Source: Arctopsyche grandis
Lineage: Eukaryota; Arthropoda; Insecta; Trichoptera; Hydropsychidae
NCBI RefSeq assembly: GCF_051622035.1
Contig: NC_135355.1
Location: 33,089,986 to 33,153,985, forward strand
DNA: 64,000 nt
Direction of reading: 5' to 3'
The position numbers were made by a program, and so were the translations under genes. Numbering within the stretch: the stretch's first letter is position 1; every line of letters starts with the position of its first letter. Below the pieces are notes generated by a model, which saw nothing but the letters and a program-made list of their open reading frames with translations, did no database searches and was not told the origin of the DNA. Positions 22,925-35,179 of this stretch are shown piece by piece.

Positions 22925-23310
22925 ATACCTCTAATGTAAAACATTTTTTACATTTTTACGATTGCTATTAAGAAAAAAATTTGCCTCTTATCCGATCGTT
23001 TTCATACTTTGCCATATTGATCATTTTGGTCATCAATATAAGTAAAGGTATCATCCGCCATTACGATGGTGACAAAATATCGTATTAGACGCGTTTGAAA
23101 ATTCTCCCATGAAGATGTGCCCGACGTTAATCGCCCGAAATGTTCGTTGTCATTGTTCGCCCACATCGATCGCTTCAGCTTCCTCTTGCTGTATATCCTT
23201 TTTCGCCGCTATTTCGTTATGTCAGATTTTAATTGCTTAAACACCTATAACTTTTTCTTTTTATATTTTATAATTTATTCATTATCCTCTATATTTTATG
23301 ATTTATCCAA
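22925..23310 (+). repeat. Family C repeat, full copy 2
   Basis: ACATACCTCTAATGTAAAAC start, TTGCCTCTTATCCGATCG, CGCCATTACGATGG, CGTATTAGACGCGTTTG, CAGATTTTAATTGCTTAAAC and TATATTTTATAATTTATTC. A GAGCGGTAAATGAC block like that of family B follows at 23335. Confidence 0.78.
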
Positions 23311-24220
23311 ACTTATTATATCATAATATAATTCGAGCGGTAAATGACGATGATTGAAAATTAATGTATAAAAAATCGGCTACAGATTTTGCATAGCGTA
23401 GATTTAAATATGTACGAGTCAAATTTGCCGTAGATATACACATAACATTATCTAATATATAAATACGATTTCAAAAATAATTATCGAAGATATAAATTCG
23501 ATTTTTGCGACTAAAACTCTGCCAAAAAACACCACAACGGCTCTGATGACTCACAAGCCGGGATGTATGGATGTATTTACATATATTATTTACCAACAAA
23601 AAATAGGAGGCTCATGAAGAGCTGTTTCTAGCTAGCTAGTATACATACATATGTATATGGATGTAAGAGTGCAGTATATATGTACATATGTATGTACAGT
23701 ACTTTTGTGTTGGGCTAAATGTTGAGTTGACATAGTGTAGTGAAACTTTGGGTGGATTGGGCGAAGGGAGGGTTTGTAGGAGAGGGTTTGTGGTGGTAAG
23801 AAGTTTATTTGAATAGCGTCGAACCGAATGTCTGTTTTTATGTTATTGCTCCCCAGGAATTGTTCATTTCCTTCCTTCCTTCCTTCCTGTTCGTTCTGGT
23901 TGTTCCGGCTGGAGTACGGCTACGTGATGTGCGTACAGAATACCACCACAAAGCTACCCACGAAAAAGGACCTATTGATTACTAAAAACCGCGACACTTC
24001 GCCTTTATTACCATCGAAAAGCCCTTCAGTCATTCCCTTCGAGTCGAATCAGAGGAGGAACGCTTGATTGGGCGCGAACGTGCCTATTATGTACATACAT
24101 TAATCTCCCTGTTTGTCTTCGCTTTAATATTGAACTCTACAAAGCCTAACTAACTGGTTAATTTTTATGGTATGATTAATAAACATTATTTTATTATTTT
24201 TATCTTTTTCATATATACAA
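23311..24220. other. No gene recognised
   Basis: Includes a palindromic ACATACATATGTATATG cluster at 23641-23700 and a (TTCC)n tract at 23867-23888. 23700-24090 is less AT-rich; a short plus frame there is not recognisable. Confidence 0.45.
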
Positions 24221-24228
24221 GGAAGGCC

Positions 24229-24257
24229 TAACAGGTAACCCCAATGCACCTTCCTGG
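24229..24257 (-). repeat. Isolated SINE terminal hairpin, type 1
   Basis: GGAAGGCC...TGCACCTTCC with GGTAACCCCAATG inside, preceded by T-rich sequence. This is the reverse complement of the tail hairpin seen at 24698-24738. Confidence 0.6.
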
Positions 24258-24324
24258 CTAGGAACACTGTATATATAAGATACAAATGTTATTAGTATTA
24301 TACCTATACATAGTACATAAACAC

Positions 24325-24904
<580 letters not shown>

Positions 24905-24959
24905 GTATATGTAAAAAATAAATAAATATCAATTAATACTATGTCACCACTATTTGAAT

Positions 24960-26125
24960 ATGATTGATGTACAATAAAATTCATAGATGTCTCGTTAATC
25001 TCGAGGTTTCAGTGTCTCGTGATGAATACAAATGCAGCATTGTCTGTAATTGGCCTTTCTGGTATAAAAAAATATATCCACAGAAACATCTATGGTCAAA
25101 TTTTAAATTTTGCAACATTTTAAACAATTCAACGAAATTTAGTAAATACATATGAATTAACATCCACAGAGACATTTATGGTCAATTTTATAAATTTGAT
25201 GCACTTTATACCAGGGCTGTGGAGTTGGATTCGGAGTGGTAGAGTCGCGGTGTTTTGGCCGGAGTCGGAGTCGTGAAAAATGAGCGTCTCCGACCATTTT
25301 TCGATATTGACGGAATAACAAATAAATGGAGCTAAGACCGCTCTGTTTGAATTAACGATTCGTATGAAAGGTCTTCGAGTGGGAAACGAGACGACATCAG
25401 GCAGCTTTGATCAATCAATAATTGAATTATCATCATCTTCATCCGACACCGCTGAATCTGAAGACGATTTTGAAAAATATCTCAATGAACAAGATGAAAT
25501 GAAACGTCCTCGTTTGAGTCCCAATATAGCAGACGAAGGAGACTCAAAAATTTAAAATGAATTTTACGATGTATTGAAAATGGTGGAAAAAATTGACCAA
25601 AAATACCAGCAGTATCTAGAAATTGTAAAAGATTCAGCGTTGATCGTCAACTCAAGTATCCGTAGGGCGTTTATTTTCCGCTCTTAAAATGCTCAATTCA
25701 GATTTGAGAGCTTCTAAGAATACAGATTTAATAGAAGCAATGTTTTTTTTAAGAATAAATTCAAATAAATAATTAATAAAGTTTGATCTTGTTTTATTTT
25801 TATGCCTATAACATGAAAAATATTTGCAAAGGTAGAAAAACAACCTGATAAAATTTAACATTTTTTAGCCGGAGTTGGAGTCGGAGTCGGAGTCGTGATT
25901 CTTTTTAATTACTCCACAACCCTGCTTTATATACTTCAGCGAAATTCGAGATTGATGAAAACTCGTTTCAATGAAAATCAGATAAATTGGCAAACTCTGA
26001 TAGGAAACGATCGACCTGGAATCACAAATCCAAGTTCTGGACAGCAGAAACCAATGCGATTTGAACCAGTGACCACTCTGTTCAAAGCATTATATGCTAA
26101 CCACTAGTCTATTCTACTGGTTAAA
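24960..26125 (-). mobile_element. Minus-strand SINE copies split by a hAT insertion
   Basis: The head is at 26125 (ACCAGTAGAATAGACTAGTG); the body runs to 25925, is interrupted by the hAT element 25212-25924, and continues from 25211 through repeated CCACAGAGACATTTATGG-type blocks to about 24975. The box B remnant near 26065 is GGTTCAAATCGC. The segment 24975-25100 may be a second SINE 3' part. Confidence 0.7.
25212..25924 (+). mobile_element. hAT element, 713 bp, inserted in a SINE
   Basis: Ends CAGGGCTGTGGAGT and ACTCCACAACCCTG are 14-bp inverted repeats with one mismatch. Next to both are GGAGTCGGAGTCG-type subterminal repeats. Flanks CTTTATAC and CTTTATAT give a 7/8 target duplication. 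An open 63-codon relic at 25364-25555 (FEKYLNEQDEMKRPRLSP after a serine/acidic run) is likely from the middle of a hAT transposase gene. Deleted and non-autonomous. Confidence 0.88.
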
Positions 26126-27579
26126 CTTATATGTACGTATGTATATGTACATTTAAGGTTTTATAAAATTGAACAAAAGTAGAGATGTGAAAATCAATAC
26201 ATGTAATATTATATATACGTATACAGTAAGGAACAAGTGACTGGGTGTTGTTTATTTTTCTACTCACCTAAAAAGGATCAAACTGCCATTTTCGTTCGTG
26301 TTTATTTATTTGAACAAAGTGTGTAAATTTTTGTTCTTCTCTTTATTATTTACCCTCGTACCTTTGTTGAAAAGCGAAAAACTAAAATTGGCTGTGAAGT
26401 TCTTATGTCTATTCACGTACAAAAAATAAAATTTTTCGTCGGAAAATTATTAGCTTTGTATTAAATAAAGCTTTACAATTTCATACACAAGTGTTTCGGG
26501 GTAAATTGAATATCCTCATCTACATATAAACATACATTGTTATGTAAGTTTATTAGTGAGAATTTGAATTTACTAAATATAGAGTAATACATTATATAAT
26601 ATGTATGTACATACATTCGTACTTACGGTAGTGTTTCACTGGTTAGAGCTTATGTTTGGAATGATAAAAATAGGTAAGTTATATAGCTTTCGTATTGTTA
26701 CGAGAAAATCTGTCCGATGCTGTACCGTTTTCATCGTAGTTTTTTTTATCTGAAAACATCGGACAAATTGCATTTCTGCTTTTCTAGCGATTTGATTCGA
26801 CGTTTAGTAGACTTTCAATTTTTACGATCATTTTAGACAAAAAAATCTCAAAAATGTTTTCTTTGGATCATACAGTTAAGCTGTGGTATATAAAATACAT
26901 ACTAAATACATTTAAACTGTGGTATATAATATGGTTAAAGAGATAAAAATAAAACATTGAAATTGTTGATTGAAAATTGATTTATTATCATCATTTTTTT
27001 TTAAATATATTTTATCAAATAATTGATCTATCGATACAAATGTTACAAACATTTTAAGATTTTACATAGATGTTTTTCTTAAATTAATCATTAACCATTG
27101 GTTGAAAATAAAAAAGGTCATCGATTCGATTAATATTATATTTATATAGAATTAATATATAAAATTCTAAAAAATCAATAGGTTTTTATGTTATACTAAA
27201 CGAAATATTAAAACAAAAACACACAAGTGTTTACTTTTTATGTGCAAACATTTTCATAAAATTTTTACATTGATAAAATCAAAACTAAACACAAACGTTA
27301 TTTATATTTTTTAAAACACAATATTTCTCGTCATAATTTTGCAATTTAAAATAGTTTTTTTTTTATATATCACTCACTGTCGAAAAAATCGACATATGTA
27401 TGTAAATTTGTGTTTATTTATTTTTTAATAAATTTCACGTATCACTTTATTGTCATTTGAAAGTTGTGTCTATTCAATTGGCACATTAGCTGCATAGTTA
27501 CCTGTAATTGAATTAAATCGTGAATTTTCATTTCCCGTTTTCAATCCAAGTTTTTTCAAAGGGAAATGAAAATCCTTAC
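26126..27579. other. dlg intronic sequence, no feature recognised
   Basis: Downstream of the last visible dlg exon. AT-rich (up to long A/T runs at 26940-27440). No SH3 or guanylate-kinase exon was recognised here. Confidence 0.5.
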
Positions 27580-27737
27580 CTCATGTAGAATAGGTTTTCC
27601 TCGGATTTGGTCAACTCTCCACCGCTGGCTATTCTATCTCTGAGGATTTGCATGTTCAATTCCCGTATTTTGGCTTCTAGGCAACGGTATTCTTCCGGCT
27701 TATACTGAGCTTTTATGGTAACAAGAGGTCCAGTGCC
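27580..27737 (-). CDS. dlg1: Dlg-like MAGUK, exon encoding end of PDZ3 and start of SH3 linker
   Basis: The exon has 52 codons plus two bases. The acceptor is ATGCAAAG|GGC, with a weak polypyrimidine tract, and the donor is ATGAG|GTAAGG. It encodes GTGPLVTIKAQYKPEEYRCL, then EAKIRELNMQ and a tail ending ENLFYM. VTI.AQYKPEEY...EAKI is diagnostic of the Dlg/PSD-95 junction after PDZ3, and NLFYMR corresponds to the residues just before the SH3 ALFDYD motif. The exon leaves in phase 2. The SH3, HOOK and guanylate-kinase exons were searched for by eye on the minus strand below 27579 and not found, so the locus continues past position 1 or those exons are too divergent to see. Confidence 0.88.
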
Positions 27738-27884
27738 CTTTGCATGAAACGAAAAAATCAAGATTGAAAATCATTTTTAAATGAAAATAAAATATATTAT
27801 ACATTTCAATCTAATACGATGCAATATTTAGAATAAGATAGATATTGCGAATGTGAAAAAAAATCCTTTTTACATTAAAATACA

Positions 27885-28860
27885 GATTTTGAATTGCATT
27901 CAGTCAGTTAATCGATAGCAAAAAAACACGTTTTTACTTACTGGAGCGGAGTTTAATCAATCTTTAATAAATTCGAATATGACAATGATTTTTGATTGCT
28001 TGCTCTCATTTAAGAGATATGAGCGTCATAATAAAGTGCAACTTTACAGATTTTTGGCTTTTGCAGTCCTTAATTCAAAACCTAGTATTGCTGTGCAAAA
28101 AATGAGTATTGAAGTCAGATATTTTTTCTATTGATTATTTATTTGATTAATATTTTTATTGCTTAAAATACGTACAATTGATTATCTGGCGCATTTTAAA
28201 AGTCAAAAATATAACTTCGTGGGCTAATTTTGCTAATTTTTTTCTTAACTACGTTTAAAAGGGTTTTTTTTCAATCTCAATATTTTTTATTATTTTATCT
28301 ACATGTAACAATTCGAACAATAAATGATTTTAAATTACAAAATGAAATGTTCTAGGCGGGTCCGCTCTTCGCCCGTAAGGGAGCGTGAACGAGTGGGATG
28401 GAGTGATGCGCTCTCCATTCTTAATCTCGCTTCTACATGTTTTTACTAAATTTAAAATCTGGTATCCTTAAAAAAATTTGTTTGAATTGGTATCCTTAAA
28501 AAAATATTGTGATAAAAAAACCAATCCTTATAGACGTGGATAAGTGAAAAATTACTGAAATAAGGATGAAATTTCGGAAAAAAAAGTTTAAGAAAAAAGT
28601 ACATTTTTGACTTTTCAAATTCAATAGATAATTATTTATAAATATTTCAAAGCAATAAAAAATCAGAATCAATAGAAAAAACATCTGACTATTGATTCTA
28701 ATACTCATGGTTGGCTCATATTAGATTTTAAATCTGAGACTGTAAAAGCCAAAAATTTCCCATTTTTTACACGCTCATATCTCTTAAACGAGAGCAAGCC
28801 TACAAAAATCTAATTAAGTATATCAAACTTAATATAGAGTAATTAGTCTCCGCTCAGGTC
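27885..28860. repeat. ~1-kb imperfect inverted repeat made of families A and B
   Basis: The order is A reversed (27885-28078), B forward (28082-28440), B reversed (about 28480-28710), A forward (28715-28860). Each arm is A+B, so the left arm is the reverse complement of the right arm over ~370 bp with a spacer of about 50-150 bp. Similarity of the arms is roughly 65-70% by eye. It lies 150 bp from the dlg exon at 27580-27737. Confidence 0.7.
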
Positions 28861-29040
28861 ATTACTTTGTCTATCTACGTATTAACAATAGATGCAGTTT
28901 TGTGATGATATGAAAATTCGAACTCGAGGTTTTAACTGATCCGAACTCTGATCGAGGTTTTAGCTGAACCGGAACTTATCACTGATCACGTTTTCATGAT
29001 CTAGAAAAAATGTGTTAGTATGTGTATCTGTGTATTTTTT
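28855..29040 (-). repeat. Family G repeat, copy 2
   Basis: Reverse-complement match to 863-1030 (ACTGATCACGTTTTCAT, ATCTAGAAAAAATGTGT). It lies in the dlg intron, directly beside the family A/B inverted repeat. Confidence 0.6.
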
Positions 29041-29640
29041 TGTTGCTTAGTGCAATTTTAATTAATTATGTACGTATATTGACTGTAGAACTATATACAT
29101 ATGTATATGTACATAGCTATAATAATTGTATGTATCATATTCGTTCGTGACGGTTTCATCATAAAATGTGAGCGAACGAGAAATCGAAACAGCCGCTCAC
29201 ATTTACATACATATGTACGTATGTACATATATTACATGATATAGTATATGTATGTAATATGACCAAAGACCGTTAAAGTTTTACATGGAGCGAGTGCGTG
29301 CCTCGTGGCGAACAATTGCGGCAAAACGAAAAATAACAATAATAACAGTAACAACAAAAGAAATCCAATAAAAGTCGTGGCCGCTTTGATTCTCTTCCAA
29401 ATTCATTCTTTCCATTTCTCTTTCACTGCGGAATTTTCACGTTTTCATATCGCAGACGGCTGAAAGAAAACTTCACAATTGCACGTGAAATTTTTAATAG
29501 AATCATTTTTTTTTATTTTAAATTTTCCATTAACCGAGCGAATCGATTCCAGTATTTTTTCGTACGATTTATGATGGCTTTTTTCTTATTTTGGTATATA
29601 AAGTTTGAATTAAGATATTTTTTGTTATACATGTGTACAT
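29041..29640. other. dlg intron; palindromic microsatellite motifs
   Basis: Dense ATACATATGTATATGTACAT motifs at 29090-29260. Nothing else recognised before the RTE tail. Confidence 0.5.
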
Positions 29641-29643
29641 ACA

Positions 29644-29662
29644 TATCATCATCATCATCATT
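29644..29662 (-). repeat. TGA-repeat 3' tail of the RTE element
   Basis: Read on the minus strand, the ORF ends GGCTGTAA and runs into ATGATGATGATGATGA, then into unrelated AT-rich sequence. Short tandem repeats instead of poly(A) mark the 3' ends of RTE elements. The truncated copy at 5905-6446 ends the same way (GGCTGTAAATGATGATA). Confidence 0.8.
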
Positions 29663-32615
29663 TACAGCCATTCGCCATCCACTGCTGGATGAAGGCCTCT
29701 CCAACACGCTTCCACTCGTCTCTGTTTTGCGCAACACTCATCCATCTCATTCCGCACATTTTCCTAATTTCGTTCACCCATCTTCCTTGCGGTCTTCCTT
29801 TTACTCTTTTGCCTTCTCTCGGGTACCATTCAAGCACTTCTTTTGTCCACCTTTCGTCCATCCTCCTAGCTACGTGACCCGCCCATTGCCATTTCAATCT
29901 CTTCACTCTATCCACTATGTCCACTACCCTTGTCATATTTCTCACCCACGTGTTCCGCTTCCTGTCTTTCCTTGTTATGCCAAGCATACAGCGTTCCATA
30001 CTTCTTTGAGTGCATTGGATTTTATTTTGCATCTTGGCGTTCAGTGTCCAAGTTTCACATCCATACGTCATCACTGGCAAAACGCATTGATCAAAGATCC
30101 TTTTCTTCAGGCAGAGTGGCATTTTTGATTTAAAAACAGCATTCATCCGTCCAAATGCACTCCACCCCAATTTCATACGTCTCTTTATCTCTTCATTTTT
30201 ACTACCAGACATGTCAATTATTTGACCTAAATATAAATAATTATTTACTACTTCTACTGGTTTATCATCTAAGGGGATGCTATCAGGCATGCAATAACTA
30301 TTGAACATTAGTTTAGTCTTATCTACGTTAATTTTTAATCCTACTTTTCTACTTTCCCTGTCCAGCTGTGTTAGTCTGATAAGTAGGTCAGCTGAATCAC
30401 GAGCTACTAAAACTATATCGTCTGCGAACCGAAGGTGACTCAAAAAGCGACCATTGATGCTTACTCCGGCTGTATCCCAATCCAATTTCCTGAAAACTCC
30501 CTCAAGCACCGCATTGAATAACTTGGGCGAGATTGTATCTCCTTGTCTTACTCCTTTTCCTATGCTAAATCTATCTGTACCTGAAAAAATTTTAACCGAA
30601 GCTGTGGCATTCTTATATATTGCAGCTAACAGTCCCACATAGGGTTCCGGCACTCCCTGTGTTTTTAGAGCGTTAAGTACTGCATTATGACTAACTGTAT
30701 CGAAGGCTTTCTCATAATCGACGAAACCTAGGCACAATGGCCGTTGATATTCGTTGGAGCGCTCGATTAGTTCGCCAACTACTTGGAGGTGGTCCATTGT
30801 GCTGAAATTTGCCCTAAACCCTGCCTGCTCTATAGGTTGGTTCTCGTCGAGGATATTCTTCAGCCTTTCTGTAATAACCTTCGTGAAGAGCTTGTAGACC
30901 GCTGAAAGTAGACTAATGGGTCGGTAGTTCTTGATATCGCTTTTGTCGCCTTTTTTGTGTATTAAAATGATAGTTGCGTTATTCCATCCTTCTGGTATAG
31001 CTTGGTTCTGGATGCATTTGCTGAAAAGCCTAGCTAAGATATTAATTAGGGGGGGGCCGCCACATTTTAGTAAGTCGATGGGAATATTATCTTCCCCTGG
31101 GGTTTTACCATTCTTTGCAGTTTTTAGCGCGGCCTCTACTTCGCTAGGCAATACTGCAGGAACCCTTTGGCCGTGTGTCGATTCCAGAGTGGGGAATTGA
31201 CCGTTGTCGTTCTCGTATAGTTTTGCATAGAACGTGTAAACTCTGTCTATGATTTCTTCTCTATTCCTAATTATTACTCCGCTCTCTGATCTGATTGCGA
31301 TCATTTGGTTTTTGCCTAAGAAAAGATCCTGTTTGCACTTTTTCAGGCTACGGTTATTCTTAATGGTATTTTCTATTAGCTTGCTGTTAAAATCCCTGAC
31401 ATCCCTGACTATTCTCTTCTTAATTTCCTTATTTACTAGATTGTATTCTTGCTTATTATTATCCCTATCTAAATTCCTTTTATGCTTAATTAGGTTTTTT
31501 GTTTCCGCTGAAATTTTGCTTAATTTAATCTGTTTCCTGAAACCACCTAATTTCTTACCTGTTGAGGTTAGAACCGAACTAATTACAGTGTTCAATTCCT
31601 CGATGTCTGCTTCTGGGTTTAATTTCCCGTATCGATTTCCAAGTTCGAGTTCGAATTCCTTTTTCCTAGACCTTAGTTGAGCGAAATCTGGAGAGTTACT
31701 GCATCCTTTTATTAATTTCCTACGTTCGCAATTTATATTAATGGCCATCTTGGCACGGACTAATCTGTGATCGCTGCCTATATCTGCTTTACTTAAAACA
31801 CTAACGTCTTTAACGGAGTGCAGGGCATTTGTTAGGATGAAATCGATCTCGTTTCTGTCTCCTTTAGGACTCTCCCAAGTCCACTTATTGTTGGTGTTTT
31901 TCCTGAAAAATGAATTAGTGATGAAGAGCCTGTTGTGTTCTGCGAATTCTATGAGGCGATCGCCTCTGTCGTTTCTTTGGCCGGTACCAAAATTGCCTAC
32001 TGCTCTTTCTGTGTTTGCCTTTTGTCCTATTTTTGCGTTAAAGTCGCCCATGATTATTTTAAAGTGGTGGCGGCTATTATCGTATGCGCCCTGTAGTTTT
32101 TCGTAGAGGTCTTCTATTTCCTCGTCTGGGTGGCTAGATGTGGGGGCGTACACTTGGAAGATTTGACAAGTGTACCTGCTCGAGATTCTTAATACTACAT
32201 AGCATATACGTTCCGATATGTCGTTTATTTCTATAATATTTCTTTCTATTCTCTTATTGATAAGAAACCCTACTCCTCCTATTCTACCATTTGGTAGCCC
32301 TCTCCAGTAGAGACAGTTACCACTTTTTAGGATTATTTGGTTTTCCTGTTTTCGTCTTACTTCGCTAAGTCCTACTAAATCCCATTTGATACTTTCTAGT
32401 TCATTCTCTAATGCAAGCACACTTCCTTCACTCGATAACGTTCTTACATTGTACGTGGCTAAATACAGGTTTCTATTAGCTAAGCTATCATCCATCGTCA
32501 CTCTTACCTTGTTGGAGGTTTGGATATTATTTTTCTCGCATTTATCCAAGATGTGTTGAGAAAAAGGCGGTACTTGAGAGAGATTTCCATTCAAGGAGTG
32601 AGTTCTTACCGCCAT
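29658..32615 (-). mobile_element. Intact RTE-type non-LTR retrotransposon ORF (endonuclease + reverse transcriptase)
   Basis: One uninterrupted 985-codon ORF. Residues about 50-290 form an APE-like (EEP) endonuclease with ATYNVRT near 53, GLSEVR near 82, the QVYAPTSSH block, GDFNAKIG at 190, NEIDFIL near 255 and SDHRL at 281. Residues about 500-760 form the reverse transcriptase with PISLLSAVYKLFTKVI, AGFRANFSTMDHL, VDYEKAFDTVSH, GVRQGDTISPKLFN and the catalytic FADD at 730-733. The C-terminal region (about 860-985), with the GHVARR and RGRWV-like blocks, is typical of RTE-clade elements. The stop codon is embedded in a (TGA)n tail that ends the element near 29646, as in other RTE elements. 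Intactness suggests recent or current mobility; it lies antisense to nothing, in the same strand as dlg, inside its intron. The 5' boundary is not visible. Confidence 0.93.
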
Positions 32616-32720
32616 AAACTCTTCTCTGTGGTCAGCTTTGACATATAGTCATCCTAGGTATCACTTGGATCACTTATGAGTTATTACATGCCATTTAACA
32701 GGGTTACTTTGTAAGTGAAA
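32616..32720 (-). other. Probable 5' UTR of the RTE element
   Basis: Sequence immediately upstream of the RTE start codon, less AT-rich than the flanking intron. The element's 5' end could not be defined because no second full-length copy is present for comparison. Confidence 0.3.
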
Positions 32721-34639
32721 GTAGTTAGTTATGATAATAATAGATTAGCAATTGTTATACTACTTTTTTACAGATCTTTATCGTGAGACGCCTCTTTGGA
32801 GACAACGGATTTATATATGTGAGTGCGGTTTGCAATTTAATATTTTAATAATAACTTTAGTAAAGTATATAAAATTACACGAATTACTTTAATATAATTT
32901 AAATATGAAAAAGAACTGATAGACAGTTGGGAAACACCGTTTCTGTTTGCTATTATTCTATTAAGTAAAGTTCGTTAAAGATTTTTGGCTGGAAGCAATT
33001 ATGTGGAAGATTTATTGCTTCTGTGGGACCGACTTGGCTGGCGAAGGACCCTTTTTTGTATTCAGGTAGGGAGATGTATCTCGTTTGACACCGATTTGAC
33101 ACAAAAATTAGCACAAAATTTTTCGAAATAACTGATATAAAACCGCTTTTTACGACCGATTTGCTGTTTATTTTTACACTTAGATTATACTAGGATGCAA
33201 TTAGTAAAATAAGTGATTAGATGGTTAAGTTAAATTTCGTGCAATAGCCGGGTTTAAGCGAGTAATAGCGGGAGGAACGCAGAAGCACGTCCTCCTCACA
33301 TGACACGAAAGACCGAACTCGTACATACATATATACATACATATATATGTCCAAGTGTTCACTCCAGTTCGTTCATGAGAAGACTAGTTTGTTCAACCAC
33401 GAACTATTGGTTTAAGTTTCAGCGCTAACAGTCAAAAGTTATATTCAAATAGACTCACCAGGTGTGGCAAGGGAACTCTAAGCATTTAAAACTAGGGATT
33501 CCAATACCGGTACTATCAACGGGTTCTAGCGGTAGTATCGAAATATAATTATTTCAATTTTATGTTAATTGAATTGTTTTGAATTTGGAAGAAAACCTTC
33601 TATCGACTAGTTTTTATGGTCGATATAGTCGAATGAACATCCTTTTTGACCTGCTATTCAAAGGAGGTGGATTTCTTCTCATGAAACCCATAACTTATTC
33701 TAAATTTATTTATTTGTGTTTTCAATGAATTCCACCCAAAATTTCTCAATATGTGTACAGACTTGTTGTATTGATTTTGACCCGTTTTCTTGAACCATTT
33801 TTTGGTGTTTTTTTTGACACTTTTATTTGTTATATTATAAGAATTTGGGAATTTATTTGCTAGTGAGTTTATCTACCCACATGTAAAGCATAATGTATTT
33901 ATAAAATCGCAGCTTTATCGTGAAAAAACGTTTGAAACTTCCGAGTGTTCTTGTTCGACAAATAACGACTTTTTTTTTGGTTCACCGGTTTGGGTTTTTT
34001 ACCGATTTAAAATTCATCACACCTCCAATTAATCCTTTTAAACGAAAACGAAAAACAGTGTGGTCAGAAAATTATCCCAAGAAACATGTTTCAATAGAAA
34101 ATACTTAATATAAAATGGTATTAACAATGGGAAAAAATCCCAAGTGAAAATACGTACTTTTGACTTTTGATTTGAACTGGATGACTACTTAGAAAGATTT
34201 GAAAGCTGAAAAGTACTAGAAATGAAAGATAAAATACCCGACTATAAATTACAATATTCATTTGGAACAGAAAATTGACAGATTTTGAGACATCGACCGA
34301 ACAACACCAAGATATAGAAAAAACCGCGCGATTTCAAAAAAACATATATCTCCGAATCTCGAGCCAATCAATATTTTTATTACCATATTCGTGTTCATTA
34401 GGCATAGATCTATAAGAAAAGTCATATTTTGTCACATTTTTCATGTCAAACAGTGTAATCATACAGAATTTAGTTGAATTTAATCAATAACGGTATTACC
34501 AATAGTAACAAATGTTAACAATAGTCAATTTGTTCTTTTGTGTACACTAGCCAGATTAGTTCGTGTATGAAAAAACTAGAATGTTTATGAAAATATACAA
34601 TGTATATGTATATGTATGTACAATGATAGTAATATGTAC
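32721..34639. other. dlg intron between RTE and PDZ3 exon, no gene
   Basis: AT-rich. 34315-34500 has weak likeness to family A (ATATCTCCGAATCTCGAG, ATTACCATATTCG). A short plus-strand frame at 33920-34108 is not recognisable. Confidence 0.45.
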
Positions 34640-34850
34640 CTTGAGTGCTCTAGCTGCTTGTTCGTGGCTAGCTGTCGTCAGATCAATACCATCAACAGCC
34701 AATATTTGATCACCACGATAAAGATGGCCAGCAGCGGATCCTCCAGTAGCAGCACCACTTACGAAAACACCCCATCCACCACCTTCACCACCTACGATAT
34801 CCATCCCCAATCTCGAACCGCTTCTTCTCAACACCACCGTTCGAACACCC
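34640..34850 (-). CDS. dlg1: Dlg-like MAGUK, exon encoding most of PDZ3
   Basis: The exon is one base plus 70 codons, from acceptor TCTATTTCCAG to donor CTCAAG|GTACAT. It encodes RTVVLRRSGSRLGMDIVGGE, then GVFVSGA, GHLYRGDQILAVDGIDL and TTASHEQAARALK. The IVGGE, RGDQIL and ASHEQAA.ALK blocks identify PDZ3 of the Dlg/PSD-95 family, with the class I histidine in ASHEQAA. Oddities: the usual GLGFNIVGGE is RLGMDIVGGE, and the usual FILAGGPADL stretch is replaced by a Gly/Ala-rich version (SGAATGGSAAGHL). A repeat fragment (family C, 34860-34920) reaches to within about 10 bp of the splice acceptor. A 6.9-kb intron holding an intact RTE element separates it from the next exon. Confidence 0.88.
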
Positions 34851-34859
34851 CTGGAAATA

Positions 34860-34920
34860 GACACATTTTTACATTTTTACGATTACTATTAAGAAAAAAA
34901 ATTGCCTCTTATCCGATCAA
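34860..34920 (+). repeat. Family C fragment abutting the PDZ3 splice acceptor
   Basis: ACATTTTTACATTTTTACGA, TTACTATTAAGAAAAAAA and TTGCCTCTTATCCGATC match 22930-22995. On the dlg strand it sits immediately upstream of the TCTATTTCCAG acceptor, where polypyrimidine tract and branch point belong. Confidence 0.68.
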
Positions 34921-35179
34921 CATTGTGGATTAATTAGGCTTCTAGCAATAAATTTTTTTGAAGTTTTGCAAACATAAATTTCTCCGAATAGAATAAGAAT
35001 TTAATTTAGCTCTCATAAAAAAACATTTTTTCTTTAAAATTATATTCTTGGTTTTTTTCCATGGCGACTCTGGTCAAATTTGTACATATGTATGTACTTT
35101 ATATACATTTCTAACATTATTATTATAAATTTGAAATTGTATTCAAACAATGGTGACAAATGAGGATAGATGGGCCAAA

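Noticed and set aside
29644..29662. RTE as the partner LINE of the SINEs
   Set aside because: The RTE ends in TGA repeats, whereas the SINEs end in a hairpin plus A-rich tail.
29571..30128. Plus-strand ORFs of up to 185 codons
   Set aside because: Antisense shadows of the RTE reverse-transcriptase gene.
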